64,000 nucleotides of DNA from Mermis nigrescens (taxonomy: Eukaryota > Nematoda > Enoplea > Mermithida > Mermithidae): positions 1,072,635 to 1,136,634 of the forward strand of contig JAVLUZ010000163.1 of NCBI GenBank assembly GCA_036768485.1, given 5' to 3'. Below the pieces are notes generated by a model. The model saw nothing but the letters and a program-made list of their open reading frames with translations, was not told where the DNA came from and did no database searches. Of the stretch, positions 1 to 12,273 are shown piece after piece. Each line of letters begins with the position of its first letter. Positions within the stretch are counted from its first letter, which is position 1. The position numbers and the translations under genes were made by a program.

Positions 1-48
1 CTCGAGGGCCAAGACCCCAGAGTCCCATTCCCATGTGTGATGACGACT

Positions 49-295
49 ATACTCCATACCTGGGCGTGGGGGTTGGGGGTATGCATCCCCCGAGAAACCG
101 AAATACCCCCAGAAACCAAAAAAGCCCCCAGAATTCAATTTTTGAAATGTTTTTTTGTTTTTTTCTCGATTTTTTGATGCCAATGGATAATGCTCGATGA
201 GAAACGTTGTTTTTTTCTCCATACAATTATTTTTAAGACCATTTTTTATCTTTAAAAAATCTTGCACCCCCAGAATTTGTTGCCGCCCACCCATG
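49..295 (-). mobile_element. M1 MITE copy
   Basis: M1 in reverse: CATACCTGGGCG, the AAACCGAAATACCCC block, the ATTTTTTGATGCCAATGGATA core, and TGCCGCCCACCCATG. A direct repeat TGATGACGAC occurs on both sides. Confidence 0.75.
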
Positions 296-1002
296 ATGAC
301 GACCCTTTGCGGCGAAATCTACATCACTTTTATGGGTTATGTCATTCAACTTATTCGCTTCGTGATAATTTGCATTGCTAATTTTTAATTTTTAGGCTTC
401 CGACTAAAGAAAAATTCTCAGGCAAAAGAGCTTGCAGAATCCGAATAAAAAAATTATTTAACTGAAAGCGAAATTGAATGAGATATAAGCATACATGGGC
501 ATTGGGTATGAGAATCTTGACCATCCACCCAGAAGCTGGCGGACCCCCTCCCCAAATCGATGGACCCCTACCAAAATTGAATTTTTGGTGCTATTTTTGG
601 CAATTTTACTTCAGTAGACCCCTGAATTTCATTGCTGCACATGTATGGATACAAGCATTTGCAAATTGGAGTTTAGGTCATACCAAAATATGCATTCAGT
701 AGTCATTTCGTGTTTCCTATTATTTATCGATCCGCTTTGACTTAGTTATGTGGGCTTACCTAAAGGGCTTCTGTATAGGTAGGTTTGTGTCCATCATGCG
801 GCCAATATCGTTTGTTCTTTCGAGGAGCGAAATAAACAATTTTTACAACAACAAAAATTTTTTTAAGAAATTGCTTTCCTTCGCCTCTTTTTGCACTCTC
901 CAGATTAAAGCCCCCAACATGAAACAAATAGTAAAATTTGTTTGGCTAAAAGGAGGATTAGCTCTAAACTGCATTTCTCTCGTCCTAAATTTTGATTTTC
1001 AG

Positions 1003-1457
1003 ACAAATTCGTGCCACAGATTGATGGGTCAAAATTAGCCGCCCAATACTGGAAAATCGACCGACCGTATTCTTTGGCGTATAACATGGCTCATGTAATG
1101 GAAACAATTTGCATGTTGTCTGACGCATATTGTCAATTCCGTTTCGATATCGTGCCGTGTCATAAGATTGGGGCTGCTTGTCTTTGGGGACCGATTGTCA
1201 GGGTAACTAAACGAGGTCGTGGATTTTGTCCCACAAACGCAACATTGAGTCCATGCGTCTGCCCGACTGGCGCAGCTGCAACGACAGCTACTAATTTGCA
1301 TAAAGTGACTCGGACTAATGGCTTAAATAGAAGCGTCGCGACTGCAATTTTACGAACAATTGTAGCTGCGACTCCGATTACGACAATAATTAAAATCCAG
1401 AAAACGATCGAATCTACTGCGGGTGCTGGACAGATAAATCGAGCTTTAGATCATGAG
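1003..1457 (+). CDS. Gene C exon 3: end of VWA-like domain, Cys module and Ala/Thr stalk
   Basis: The acceptor is tttgattttcag before ACAAATTC and the donor is GAG followed by gtaaag. The first two bases complete a codon (phase 1 in), exactly as in A and B. The reading contains WKIDRPYS, then an amphipathic helix ending ETIC, matching the last helix of a VWA fold. It continues through a run of spaced cysteines (YC, PC, AC, FC) to the motif PCVCP and a long Ala/Thr-rich stretch ending LDHE. In A and B the equivalent PCxCP motif is reached only after a one-base frame change; here it is in frame. An alternative later donor (GCAA then gtataa near 1485) gives the same phase. Confidence 0.75.
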
Positions 1458-4400
1458 GTAAAGAAAAATTCGTCTGAAAAGCAAGTATAAATTGTTGGGC
1501 TGTCGTTTTCGATATACTTCTGGGGCGAGAGACATTCGAATCTTTTTCTTAGCCATAATAGTTAATAATGATGATTTTTTTGAAATATATTCGACAAATT
1601 TTGCGGGCACCAGTTCTATAATCATGTTTGTGCGGTCTTCCTTGAAAACACGTAACCTTCTAGGGATTCCGCACTCTCAATCCTACGCATGTATATCACG
1701 CCTAGCCCCTCGATTAAGAATGTCTGGGGAGGGTTTACACAACGCTTTTTTAGCACCACTCTAATGAAATTTTCCCGTGCTAATGAAAATTTTGGCCGTT
1801 AGCACGATGTGCTAACGGATACAAAGACAGTTTTGCGCAAAAGCGTAATAGGCTTAACGCTTTTTAACGTATTTTTCATCAAAAACTCTTAACGTTTTCG
1901 GCGCTTCGCGCCGATTGTCATATTCACTATTTATTAAGCCTCAAGCACGCGACTTAAACACTCCGAAATCCACCTTTGCGCAATCTAAAGTATTATTCAC
2001 TTATCTTGTCTATTTGCTTAACGATTTCTGGCATAAAATAATTACTTTGTGACAACTTCGCACTTTTTTTGGTTTGAAAACAACATTAGCTTCTTTATAT
2101 TTATTTATCATTTAATTCATAAGCGCAGTCGCGTCTGTTGGGAGATTAAGTTAGTAGATGCTAACCGTATTATTAATTCTGATATTGTAATAGGTACAAA
2201 GTCGTCAGCTTAGTTGATTGAGCAGTAGGAAGCGTACATGTGCAGCACCAAAATTCTAAGCGGGGGGGGTGCAGAGATGAAAAAGATGGTCATAAAAATC
2301 GTGGTATGGCGAAAAAACACCATTTTTCAATGTTTCTCATCGAACACTATACATTGGTATCAAAAAATTGAAATACAAAAACGAATAAAATTTTCAAAAA
2401 TTGAATATTGGGGGTATTCGGCCTTCTGGGGATGCTTTCCTCCCAAACCCCTCCCCCGCCCCACGCCCATGTGTGGTAAGAAGCCAATAATTATCATTCA
2501 ATTTGAATTTTTTATTTATTTAAATTTAACAAAAATATTGATCGAGAAAAAACATTGATTTGCAATTCAATGGCTTTCTCAAAGAGCTATATTGAAAAAA
2601 GAAAAGGACATGCATTACTATCACCATAGGTATTATAAGGGTAAAGGACTAGCGTGCTAATGTAAGCCATCCTGTGCTCATGTAGAAAATTATCATTAGC
2701 GCCAGTGCTATTGGTGGTCGTGCTAAAAAACGCTGGTTTACACCCTCCGCAGAAGTTGAAAAACCCTCGCGGATTACTGTAGACCCTAGAATTTCATTTT
2801 TATTAACACGTTTGGCGATTTTTGGCGATTTCACCTAACCAAACCCTCCCCCAAAATTTTCTTGCTGCCCATGTATGATCTTAATCCCTAAAATGGAAAA
2901 ATGAAAAATTTTCTGGGCAGATGAGGCAAAATGAAGGACGAAAATGCATTAGAATTGGATGCATGTATGGGCGGGAAGCGCCGAAAAATTTGGCATTTTT
3001 CCATTCTAAATGCAAATTGCCATGCTGTGCATCTAGGCTTAACAGTACACCAACAGTCCCATACACATTGTATTAAGCAAGACATAAAGAGATTTGGCGA
3101 TTTCAAAAAAGTTAAACATACACTCAAAATTATGAACGTACATTTTAATTTTGTCTACGAATTTTTTCATTTTTGATTGATTGCCTATGTGCTTACTTTC
3201 TACCTGTGGTGACATAGCTTTTTAATACCACTTGTGCGACATTTTCGCTGAAAACTCCAAAAACTTTTGGCGCTTCACTAGAGCTATACCGGTCTTTGGC
3301 CCTGGTATCGGGGTAACGTCCCAACATGGCCACCTGTCCCAACACGGCCGCCGTCTCAAAACGGCCATTGTACCAACACGGCCACCAAAATTCTCAACAC
3401 AGCCACCATCCCACCACGGCCACTGCCCCAACACGGCCACCATCCCAACCCACCGTCCCAATATTGCCACCAAGGATACCAAACACAACCACCGTCCCAA
3501 CATGGCCACCGTCCCAACAGAGCCACTGTCTCAGCTAGGCCATTATCACTATTATTGAACGTGCTACACAACAGGACAGCCTATCTAATTTGCCGTCCCG
3601 TTGAGGTACAAAGCTGCGTATCAAAACTTATTATTTTGGACCATTCACCTCTATTGCTGCCACATTAAAATAATTAATTACCTTCCTGTAATTAAATATG
3701 TTTATCACAGCGAGTGCGAATTTTATGAGCCCCCTACAGCTATGACGGAACACATCTAGGAGGTGCGATTTTTTAAAAGATAAATAACTAAAAAAGATTC
3801 AGCATACTTTTTCTGTTTTGTTTACCCTCAATACCGATTGTGTAATGAGCGTATAAAGTTTAGGCGTAACGTTACAACATATGTACAAGTCTTTGACGAT
3901 TTTTTAGCCAGCTTGTACACAACTCAGCATACATGCCTCATACAATTTAATGATATAGAATTTTAGAAGATAAAGTTATCTAGATGGAAATTTTTTGTTT
4001 TTTTCAAATCTTACGTTAGTTCCTGAGAGGGAGTGTAAAGAGTGCGAAAATTTGTGGGTGTAAAGACAGATTTTGGTCGCAGTTTCGTCTTCTTTATATC
4101 TGCTTTTACATCTCCGGTTTTGAGTCCCAAGAACTTTTTTCTGATAGAAATGTATTACGGCTTAAGGGCTACTTTTTGCCTACCAGCAAACTTTTACGCT
4201 TAATACGGACTTAGATCTAGAGGTTTACACTTTACACTCAAGCGGATAATTTAAGAAACAGATTTTATCTGCGATATCTCTGCCAACTTTTCCGCTTATA
4301 AGTCGGGATAAATTAAGTAAAACGGAAATGATGTACTTTTAGGGGCTAAACAGCGCAGCAGACCGCGTTTAAAAAACGCAATATTGATTTATTTATGGGG

Positions 4401-7400
4401 GTGTAAAGTTTGAAATCAGAGATGTAAAATGGGCGAAAAACACGTTTTTCCCTATTTTGATTGATAAATATCTAAAATATTTTGCGTTAAAAGTTTTGCC
4501 CATATAAACGTACTACGATTCAAAGGGTACAAACTAGCTCAAACCGAATTCCCTCAAATTCGATGGGAGTAAAGTGCAGATTTTTAAAGTTTACACTGCG
4601 GTGGATGGTAGAAAATACGTTTTTGTTCGTATTTTTTGTTCGTAACTTTATCCGTTTAGAAGTAGGCATAGATCAAATAGAATAAAAATAAAGCTTTTCC
4701 AAGGGGTAAATGTCACCGAAAATTGCGTTTATTTACATCAACATTTAGCTTTTTCGAAAGGTGTAAAGTCAAAAATTGAATGTGTTAAACGTGTTTCGGC
4801 AACTACTCCGGTTATGAGTCTGGACATGATTTCAAGTCTAAAAATGTACCAGGAATCAAACGTGATACGCCAGTGGGGCGCGTTTTTAACACTTAATAGT
4901 GGTGTAAAGTGGTTTACATCTAAAATTTATTTGTCTTCAAGCAACTGTGGAAGCTTGATTTGTGTATAGTTTACACTGCAAATTAACTTTAGTTCTGAAG
5001 CCTTGCGGAAGTTTTTTTTCAAAATGGTCTATCCTACACTACAAATTTATCTTACTTCCAGAGCGTTGAAAAACTTGAATTTTGTCAAAATACGTTCCGT
5101 AAGATCAGAATTACTAATCTGACTGTATGTTTTATTTACACGCAGTATTTATGTAAAGTTTGCGCTAAAAATTAAGCTTAATTTTTTTCAAATTATGTTT
5201 CTTGTAGCATCAGGATTACGAATCTGAGCGTAAGTGTTCTTTACACTCAATATTTGCGTAAAGTTTATGCTGAAAACCTTTGATCTGTTTAAATAATGTA
5301 AGATTCTCTTGTTCAAAAAAGACAGTGCTGATGTTCAGAACAATATTGTTTTCCGTGTTCTTGGACTGCTGTCATTATTGTGGCATATTACCGTATGTGT
5401 TTACTGACTGATTTACTCAAATAACGCTAATTAAAAGTGGGGCACTAGTAAAGAAAAATGCTTCGATGAAACAAAAAAGGCGAATATACTTGGGATTGTG
5501 GATTATCAAGGATGTAAAAAGAGGGGACTAGGAAAAAGCTACCTATTTACGAGTATATGCCTAAGATCGCAAAATCTGCTGAAAATCCGACTTTCTCTAA
5601 GCAATGCAAAAAATCGAAGTATATTCTGCGGCCTCTGAAAAAGTGTAACCATCTTTAATAAGTTTTAATGCTTCACATAAGAGTGTATAACCGTAATCTA
5701 AAATGTTTACTTTTTGTAAATTGCTTGCAAGTTGCAATGCTGGACTTACTTTGTGTCGTGATTGATAGAAAACTAACTGCATGTGTATTAAATAGTGTTT
5801 TATTTTGTTATAATGAGCATTATAGCAAGCAAACAAGGCGTCAATTGGTTAGTGCACACAATCGTTGCAGGCAAACAAGTGCACCTACATGTAATCTGTT
5901 TCACGCAAGCTTATGCGTTTCCTACTGCTTTAAACCAACAATTTCTTCGATAGTCTTGAATGAGTCAATGTTTGCTATTTCATTCAACTGGCTTACCAAA
6001 GTCGCTCCTAGTTTACTTCATCTACTTTCCCACAGCTACTGCATAGCTAACTCACTTCTTTTAAAATCGTTTTTGGTTTAAAAGTTTGTCTCAATCTGCA
6101 GGCCGTAGAATATACTTCGATTTTTCGCGTTGCTTAGAGAAAGTCTGATTTTTTAACAGGTTGTGCGACTTGAGGCATATACATAGGTAGCTCCTTCCTA
6201 GCCCCCTCCTTTTACATCCTTTTTAATCCATAATCCCAAGTATATTCGTCTTTTTTGTTCCATCGAAGCAGTTTCTTTGCTAGTACCTATATACTTCCTT
6301 ACCTACGGATTAAAATATATGTGGCGATGGTGGCCTTACTAAGACAGTGGCTTTGTTAAGACGATGGCCCTGTTTGGACCCTTGGTAGTCATGTTGGGAC
6401 GGTGGTTTTTTTGGGACGGTACGGTGGCCATGTTCAAACAGTGGCCGTATTGGCATGGTGGCCGTGTAAGGACATTGGCCGTGTTGGGAATTTCGGTGGC
6501 CTTGTTGGAACTGGTGGCCATGTTGGGTTGGAACACAATCGGCATCGGAACCTGAAAATTATGATACAGTATAGCATTGTTGTAAGGAACCTCACGCGTC
6601 ATGGTTATTACGTTACCGTTTCCAAGAAAGAATTTGAATAATTACAATTTTCAAATTCTTCCAGGAACATCGGGAGCACTTTAGTCGTTGACTATGTTAT
6701 CGTTTTGCCTATAGTAGTCGTACTGGTACTCACAGTGTCTCTTCTGATGGTAGCAATATATATTAATTGGCGTCGGAAAAGATCGGTTAACAAATGCGCA
6801 GCAGTTCGGAAAGCAAAATCTGGTCGCAAGAAGGCTAATACTGGGGTAATTAATTATTTAAAATATTAACAAATTTTATTTAATTAATCATAATAATATA
6901 TCATATTAATTAATTAATTATAACGCATTAAATGACGTTGTACACAAAGCAGTTTGATGATAGCGCCTCTAATTTTAGTATCTAATGGTTGAAGATTCAG
7001 TGTTAATTTGTGTAAAATCGAATTGAGTATTATTGACTTTTAGTTTGATAATGTACTTCTATATTTTGTACTAATAGCAAAAAGGGTCACAGAAGCATTG
7101 CATTTTTTCTGTAGTTTGGCTCTAGAATGACAGAAAAATTATTTCCGGCAAAGTACTGCTAAATTGGTTTAGCTATCGTTTGCCTAAAATATGATTTTTA
7201 TGCTTCGCATAAAGCAGGTAGCCATTGTTTAGCTGATTCGCTTTATTTCATTAATTATTCCGAGCAGTTGCTTTATGTCTTGTATTCTAAATATAAAGAG
7301 CACGGTCGAGGAATTCAGAAAAAAGTCATTTCGGAAACATTTAGTGACTGACCCCACCATGATTTGTGTACTGCATGTCTGTGTCAAAAATATCAAGAAG

Positions 7401-9288
7401 GAGTTCGCAGAAAAATAACATTATGAGGGGGAAATATGGCTAAATATGGACAAAATGTACAAACCGAAAATTTTCGAAAAAGTATATGAAATCGACTCAC
7501 TTTCTTAAGACTCGCTATAAATTGATAAAACTGAATCCCTCAGAATTTCTGAAGCTTCACGTGCACCTATAAAGCATATAGTCTTATTACAGAAATAATG
7601 TGTCATCGCAATGGATCTCAGAAATCAATGAATTAATTTAGTTTTTAGGCATTCACAACATTTATCTCGAAAAAGTAATTTATAAAGGAAAACTATCAAT
7701 GAAGATTTATGGTTTTAAATAGCAATTTTTATTTCGTTTCTGCAAAATTATTTCATTTTGCTGGAGCTGATGTATGTACAGTAACGATTTACTGCTAACT
7801 TTTTTAGTATAAGCTAGAATGCCATCATGACTTGTCTATTTCAAATTATCGCTACTACACTTTAAAAAGGAACTACAATGAGTTTTGTAGAATCAATAAT
7901 TTTCAACTATAAAGCATACGAGTATTAAGGTAAGAAAAATGAGCATCATTATCTAAAAAATGGAAAGTTGAAAATCATGAGTAAATCATTAAATTTTGTT
8001 AAATTCAAAGGTCGCACTCACAGACATGGATGCACAACATGGCCAACTGAAGGGGTCAGCTGGTTTGAGGGGTCAAGAATTGAGCTGATTTTTGTCCAAA
8101 ATGACCTCAAAAACTGGTTTATGCGCTAAAATACCGTTAAAACCATGTTATATACACAGTTTCCGATCAATTTAAAACACTTTTAAAGTAAATGTTTAAT
8201 TTTCATCCGTTTTTTACCTTTATTTTGCCTATTTTCGCAAGAAAATTTCTCATTTTTTCATTCTGGGGTCTAGATCATAGATTTGTAGCATAACCGACCT
8301 AAGGGGGTCAGCCCTTCTGGCGGGGATGGGATCAAAAATGAGCATTTTTGTGCCAAAATGACATCAAAAAGTGGTAAAAACGCTAAAAAAGCGTTAAAAC
8401 TACGTGATTACAAAGTTTCTGGCCAATTGAAGCACTTCTGAAGATTTTCAATTTTCACCCGTCTTTGGCTTTCATTTTGCTTCATTTACTACCCATTTTC
8501 CATTTTTCCATTCTGAGGTCTAGTAGACCCCAACCCTCACGTGCGTGTCTGGTCTCGACCCCCTAAACCCACTTACATGTCTGCTCACGGAGCTGCGGTC
8601 AATTGAGTTCTGTTCGGTCGATGTAATTTCGGCTTCTATTTTTGGCTTAAACCAGGCCTCCTGTACCTACATGAAGTATATAGATAGTATTAAATTTCTT
8701 CTTCTAATGCTTCAGCATCGGAGTTAGCATTAAGTCTTGTTTAAACCTGCACAAATGGAAATCATTTGAGTAAGGTTCACATTTGGCTTCCAATGTTAGG
8801 ACCGCACATGAGCGCAGGGATGTGGGGTTCTAGACACCCAAGAATCCGGCGAACCCCTCATATCGATAGGCCCTCAGAATTGGATTTTTTGTGATTTTTG
8901 GCAATTTAGTCCTATCGGGCCCTCAGAATTTATCCGTTGCGTACGGTTAGAACTATTGAAGTGGGGTTGAAGCCTTGCAATTTATATAGACGCCGGGCCC
9001 CTAAATTTTTTGTTGCTACTTCTCGTTCAATTGGATTTTCTTGACAACACCACAACATTATTTACCGAATTCTAACTTCACAAATTTCTTATTTAGGTAA
9101 TTAAAAAGACCAAACTGTCAGGAAAAGTTGTTCTACTTAACAAGCGGAACGCGACTACTGTTTTATCCGGAATAAGTGCCGCAGTTTCATCGACGGACGT
9201 TGAGCAGCTAGGGAAGAAGCAGATTATTATGAGCTTGACCCTTCGGCCTGTCAACAAAGTTAATTCTAAGACGAATGCGTCTCAGTGA
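1003..9288 (+). CDS. Gene C (5' partial): VWA-like single-pass membrane protein paralogue
   Basis: Three plus-strand exons (1003-1457, 6665-6845, 9097-9288) align to exons 3, 4 and 5 of genes A and B further right; the signal-peptide and first VWA exons must lie left of the window. The product would be a type I membrane protein: end of a VWA-like domain, a Cys-rich module, an Ala/Thr-rich stalk, a transmembrane helix and a short basic tail. Known of the family: nothing; the VWA assignment comes from the pattern in A and B. The intron of about 5.2 kb between the first two exons holds a fold-back-like repeat. Codon phase does not match between exon 3 (ends phase 0) and exon 4 (needs one base to complete a codon), so either one base is extra in exon 4, a small exon is missed, or the gene is damaged. 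The function is unknown. Confidence 0.7.
2239..2476 (+). mobile_element. M1 MITE copy
   Basis: Begins CAGCACCAAAATTCT and ends CCACGCCCATGTGTGG, with the usual core (CATCGAACACTATACATTGG). It lies in the large intron of gene C. Confidence 0.7.
2650..2880. repeat. Short MITE with M1-like right end
   Basis: Contains TCCGCAGAAGTTGAAAAACC, TGGCGATTTTTGGCGATTTC and ends TTGCTGCCCATGTATG. The same order of blocks recurs at 56770-56925. Confidence 0.5.
3308..3545. repeat. Minisatellite, about 17 to 19-bp unit
   Basis: About 12 degenerate units of the type GTCCCAACACGGCCACC. It encodes runs of open frame on both strands that are repeat artefacts, not genes. It is paired with an inverted array at 6325-6535. 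Confidence 0.8.
3550..6320. repeat. Large fold-back-like repeat, copy 1
   Basis: The left 1.8 kb is built of degenerate units of roughly 150 bp with GTGTAAAG or TTTACAC, ACTCCGGTTATGAGTC-like and ACTCAATA-like blocks. It is followed by an inner inverted-repeat element at about 5444-6285 whose arms share AAAGAAAAATGCTTCGATG, GAATATACTTGG and AGGGGACTAGG. It is matched in reverse by 22160-25010 and directly by 53490-57260. It sits in the gene C intron between the two minisatellites. Confidence 0.65.
6325..6535. repeat. Minisatellite, inverted partner of 3308-3545
   Basis: About 11 degenerate units of GACGGTGGCCGTGTTGG, the reverse complement of the left array. It lies 130 nt before gene C exon 4. 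Confidence 0.8.
6665..6845 (+). CDS. Gene C exon 4: transmembrane segment
   Basis: The acceptor is aaattcttccag and the donor is ACTGGG then gtaatt. The open frame encodes VVDYVIVLPIVVVLVL and on, about 24 hydrophobic residues, followed by the stop-transfer sequence NWRRKR and a Lys/Arg/Ala-rich segment. It aligns with NYVIIVPVVI in A and DYVIVVPVAI in B. The exon is 181 nt, one base more than a multiple of three. Removing one T in the TTTAG near 6681 would restore phase 0 on both sides, as in A and B. That base is either a real lesion, a sequence error, or a sign of a missed upstream mini-exon. Confidence 0.75.
7412..7690 (+). repeat. Dispersed 280-bp repeat, copy 1
   Basis: Nearly collinear with 33283-33585: CTCGCTATAAATTGATAAAA, CTCAGAATTTCTGAAGCTTC, GTGCACCTATAAAGCAT, CAATGGATCTCAGAAATCAA. 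No coding frame. In gene C intron 4. Confidence 0.75.
8022..8285 (+). repeat. M5 repeat copy
   Basis: Starts ACATGGATGCACAACATGG, has AAAATGACCTCAAAAACTGG, TTTCATCCGTTTT-like and CATTCTGGGGTCTAG blocks. In gene C intron 4. The next M5 copy follows directly. Confidence 0.6.
8286..8557 (+). repeat. M5 repeat copy
   Basis: In tandem with the preceding copy; it ends CCCTCACGTGCGTGTCTGG. The tandem arrangement suggests either insertion in a copy or unequal exchange. Confidence 0.6.
9097..9288 (+). CDS. Gene C last exon: cytoplasmic tail
   Basis: The acceptor is caaatttcttatttag. The open frame starts at phase 0 with VIKKTKLSGK and ends at TGA 9286-9288 after 63 codons. It is Lys/Ser/Thr-rich with no hydrophobic segment. 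Unlike the last exons of A and B it lacks the KLKQHYLM C-terminal block, so the intracellular part of C has diverged or been replaced. A canonical AATAAA follows about 295 nt downstream, supporting this as the terminal exon. Confidence 0.65.
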   Translation, partial: VIKKTKLSGKVVLLNKRNATTVLSGISAAVSSTDVEQLGKKQIIMSLTLRPVNKVNSKTNASQ

Positions 9289-9582
9289 ATTTCGCGATAT
9301 TTAAGGTGTCACAAAAAACGCAACAGACTGAAATGTGCGGGCATATTTGAACCTGATTAATTTCTAGACATTTCACCATGCCCCAAGATTTTGCATGTGA
9401 TATGTTTTTATTTTTGAACGCAATTGAATGTTCAGTATTGATGTCGTGCTTATCTTAGACCTCAGGTATTACTTGTGAACTTACACTAAATCTCGTGCAT
9501 TTACTTATATTTTTATTTCATTGCACTTATTTTATCTGATATTACATGTGAGTTTTCGCAATTACTATATACACGCGGGCTC

Positions 9583-9588
9583 AATAAA
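9583..9588 (+). promoter_or_regulatory. Polyadenylation signal of gene C
   Basis: AATAAA followed by a T/G-rich stretch (agtttttgtaaaaatttgtgttttg), about 295 nt after the gene C stop. This is typical of an animal cleavage and polyadenylation site. Confidence 0.55.
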
Positions 9589-9679
9589 TAGTTTTTGTAA
9601 AAATTTGTGTTTTGTTACTGCAAATTATCCGCAAAACCGGAAAAAGAACTCAATCAGTGATAGAAAAAGTTAAATTATA

Positions 9680-9905
9680 ATCATTATTGTCTTCATTTAT
9701 TTTTTAAATTCTTCTATTTTATTTTTTTAAATTCTTTTTATTTTAATATTATTTCAAATTTTTATTTTATTATTTTAATATTTTTATTATCAATTAAATT
9801 TTTATTTTATTATATAATTTATTATTTTGAATTTATTTATTATTAATATTAATATTTGTATTATAATATTATATTTTTATAAATTTTTATTATTTTATTA
9901 TTTTA
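9680..9905. repeat. A/T-only low-complexity tract
   Basis: Long run of TTTATTTT, TTATTATT and AATATTAATA with almost no G or C, just downstream of gene C. Confidence 0.85.
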
Positions 9906-10744
9906 GGATTTTATTATTATTATCAGCAATGACGTTAAGGCGGTCTATGTAGGTAAGGTACATGTTCCTTTTATTTCTATAAAACTGAAAATATCCAATT
10001 TCATTTATTTCGGCATAAATTTTCACATACAATTTTTTCATTAATAAAAAATAAATAACAAATGGTGCAAATCCATAATTAAAATCATTTTTTGAATAAA
10101 CATAAATTTTGCCAAAATAAACGCAACACAATTGCCCTGGACACTAATCAGCACAGTATTGTATATAGGATAGGACTCAAATTCTGGATGTCTAAATTGA
10201 GTTTAAAAACTTTCGAATACGAAAAAAGTTTAAGAAGTAATGACGACAGGGCGGAAAAAAACAATATTTTTCGACGTTTCCTATAAAGTTGTAAATCATT
10301 AATAAATGCGAAAAAAGACAAAATTTTAAAAAGGTTTATCCTGGATAACTTTAAAATTCTAAAAAGTGTCCTAAAATGATACGACAGGAATGATATTCTA
10401 CAATAGGCATATTGAATCATAGTATGATTTTTAACATTCTTCATCAGCAAAGCGGCATCACACTTCTAAGCCACTTTTGTAGCATTACTCATTTAGATTA
10501 AATTTTATGAAACAACTCTCCAATATATATAACAGACTAGACTATAGACTGGCATAGCAATAAGCTGGAGGCTTATTTTTGTAGGTCAGAAGAAAACGTG
10601 AGCTTAGATATTTATTTTTATACGTAGTTACAGCCTGTTTTAAAATTTGAACTTTTTTACAGTAAGATTCGAAAGATCTAAAAAAATCAACCAATCTGCC
10701 TCTCTTGTCTCTTGGTTAGCTAGTCACCTCTCAGACGTGTTCTT

Positions 10745-11150
10745 GGGGAGGGGGTTTTGACCCTTTTCCCCCAGAATGACATCTCGCCCCCGCAAAATGG
10801 CTGCGACCCTCCCCCAAGAATTATCGTTTTTTTTTTTGCAAAAGTTGGTAAAAGTTGTAAAAAGTGTGCCTTTTTAAGCGTTTTTAGCCCATTTTTGGCT
10901 CAAAAATCTCAAAATTTTGGCGTTAAATGCCATACACACATTTTTTTACCATATTTGGCTCAATTTATTCAATTTATTAAAATTTTTTAGAGATTTTTTA
11001 CGTTTTTATATTCTAGAAAAAACAGCATTGTCTGAAATGTCAAAAAAACAGTGTTTTTGGCATCATCGTTTTTAGCTAAAAAAGGCACTTTTTCAATAAA
11101 GTTTTGGCCTGACCACTCCCCTCCCCTAGAATTCCCATGCTGTACATGTA
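10745..11150 (-). repeat. M4-like repeat copy
   Basis: Reverse copy with AAAAAGTGTGCCTTTTTAAGC and TTCCCATGCTGTACATGTAGG at its right end. Downstream of gene C. Confidence 0.55.
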
Positions 11151-12115
11151 GGGTTACCTCATTACACTTTAATTCGTTGCCGTAGCAGTCTGTTTCACAT
11201 CTTTGGGCATGAATTTTCAAGAATTTTTATTGTTAGTAAGCGGACAGATTACGAATAGATCGATGCAATCATCGCAACTTATCGATTTTTTCGTGGGTGA
11301 ATCTTATGTCCAAGCTTGTGTGAAACATAGTATCAATTTGCATTTTGGCTTACTTGACCACTTTTTGGTTTGAAACAATTATCGAATGGAGATCTCTATT
11401 GCAAAAGAAAAAGAATCACCACACCACAGCTAGCTTTGGCCAAAGTCCGACTAAGAACTAGCAAGGACTCATAGTCCGGACTAAGTCCTTTAATCTTTGG
11501 ACTTTAGTCCTAGTCTTTTTTAGCCCGTTAGTCCGAAAAGGACTAGTCCTTTTTGGCGAACTAGGTCCGGTTGGTCCGACCTACCGGACAAAAGTTCTAA
11601 CTACTTCCACGTTGTGCTATTATTTATTCATTTACTGTAGGTACTAAATTGTATGCCGCGCCCGACATTCGACGTGCGTTTTGCAAGTCTTCCCTTCCCT
11701 TGAGTGTTGCTTGCGTTTAACGCCTATGTTCACGTTAGTTTTTCTTTTAATGTCTGATTTTCAAACTGTGCTCAAAGAGACATGTTTTATTTGTTTAGTG
11801 GAGGTGGAAAAATACAGGTGAGGTTGTCAACCAAACAACAGCTAATTAGTTGTCAACTCAACAACAGCTATATTTAAATTTACATTATCAATGTTTTTTA
11901 ATAAAAGTATTGTCCCCAATGTCCACTGTCATTTTTTGTGAGAACCTAAGAACATAATTGGCTGTAAAAACAAAAACAGTTTCATATTTCGGTCTCAAGA
12001 CTTAATTGTGTTGAATTCAAAAAATGTTTCATATTTTGGGTTCAAGACTAAATCTTAATGGATTCATACGAAGCATTCAGAGCGCAGTTCTGTGGATACT
12101 TTTATGTGGTACCAT

Positions 12116-12273
12116 CCATACGTGAGCAGCACCGAAATTCTGGGGGTGCAAGATTTTTCAAAGGTCAAAAAATGGCCTTAAAAATGGTGGAATGGTGAAA
12201 AACATCATTTTTCAACGTTACTCATCGAGTTCTATCCATTGGCATCAAAAAATTGCAAAAAAACAAAAACAAA
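12116..12273 (+). mobile_element. M1 MITE copy, 3' truncated
   Basis: Begins CATACGTGAGCAGCACCG and keeps the core, but stops at the left end of the Harbinger-type element. Confidence 0.65.

Larger units (their letters stand above)
9600..12110. other. Intergenic, between genes C and B
   Basis: It holds the A/T tract, a reverse M4-like copy and a patch near 11430-11590 rich in GGACTA and TAGTCC short inverted repeats. I see no exon with paired splice sites. Confidence 0.6.

Noticed and set aside
3222..3571. Long overlapping open frames on both strands
   Set aside because: They are produced by the GTCCCAACACGGCCACC minisatellite and have no splice or start context.
5597..6081. Open frames in the inner element (SYCFKPTISSIVLN-type reading), also seen at 22350-22586
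   Set aside because: The similarity between the copies is explained by the repeat itself; the frames are interrupted and show no recognisable transposase motif.
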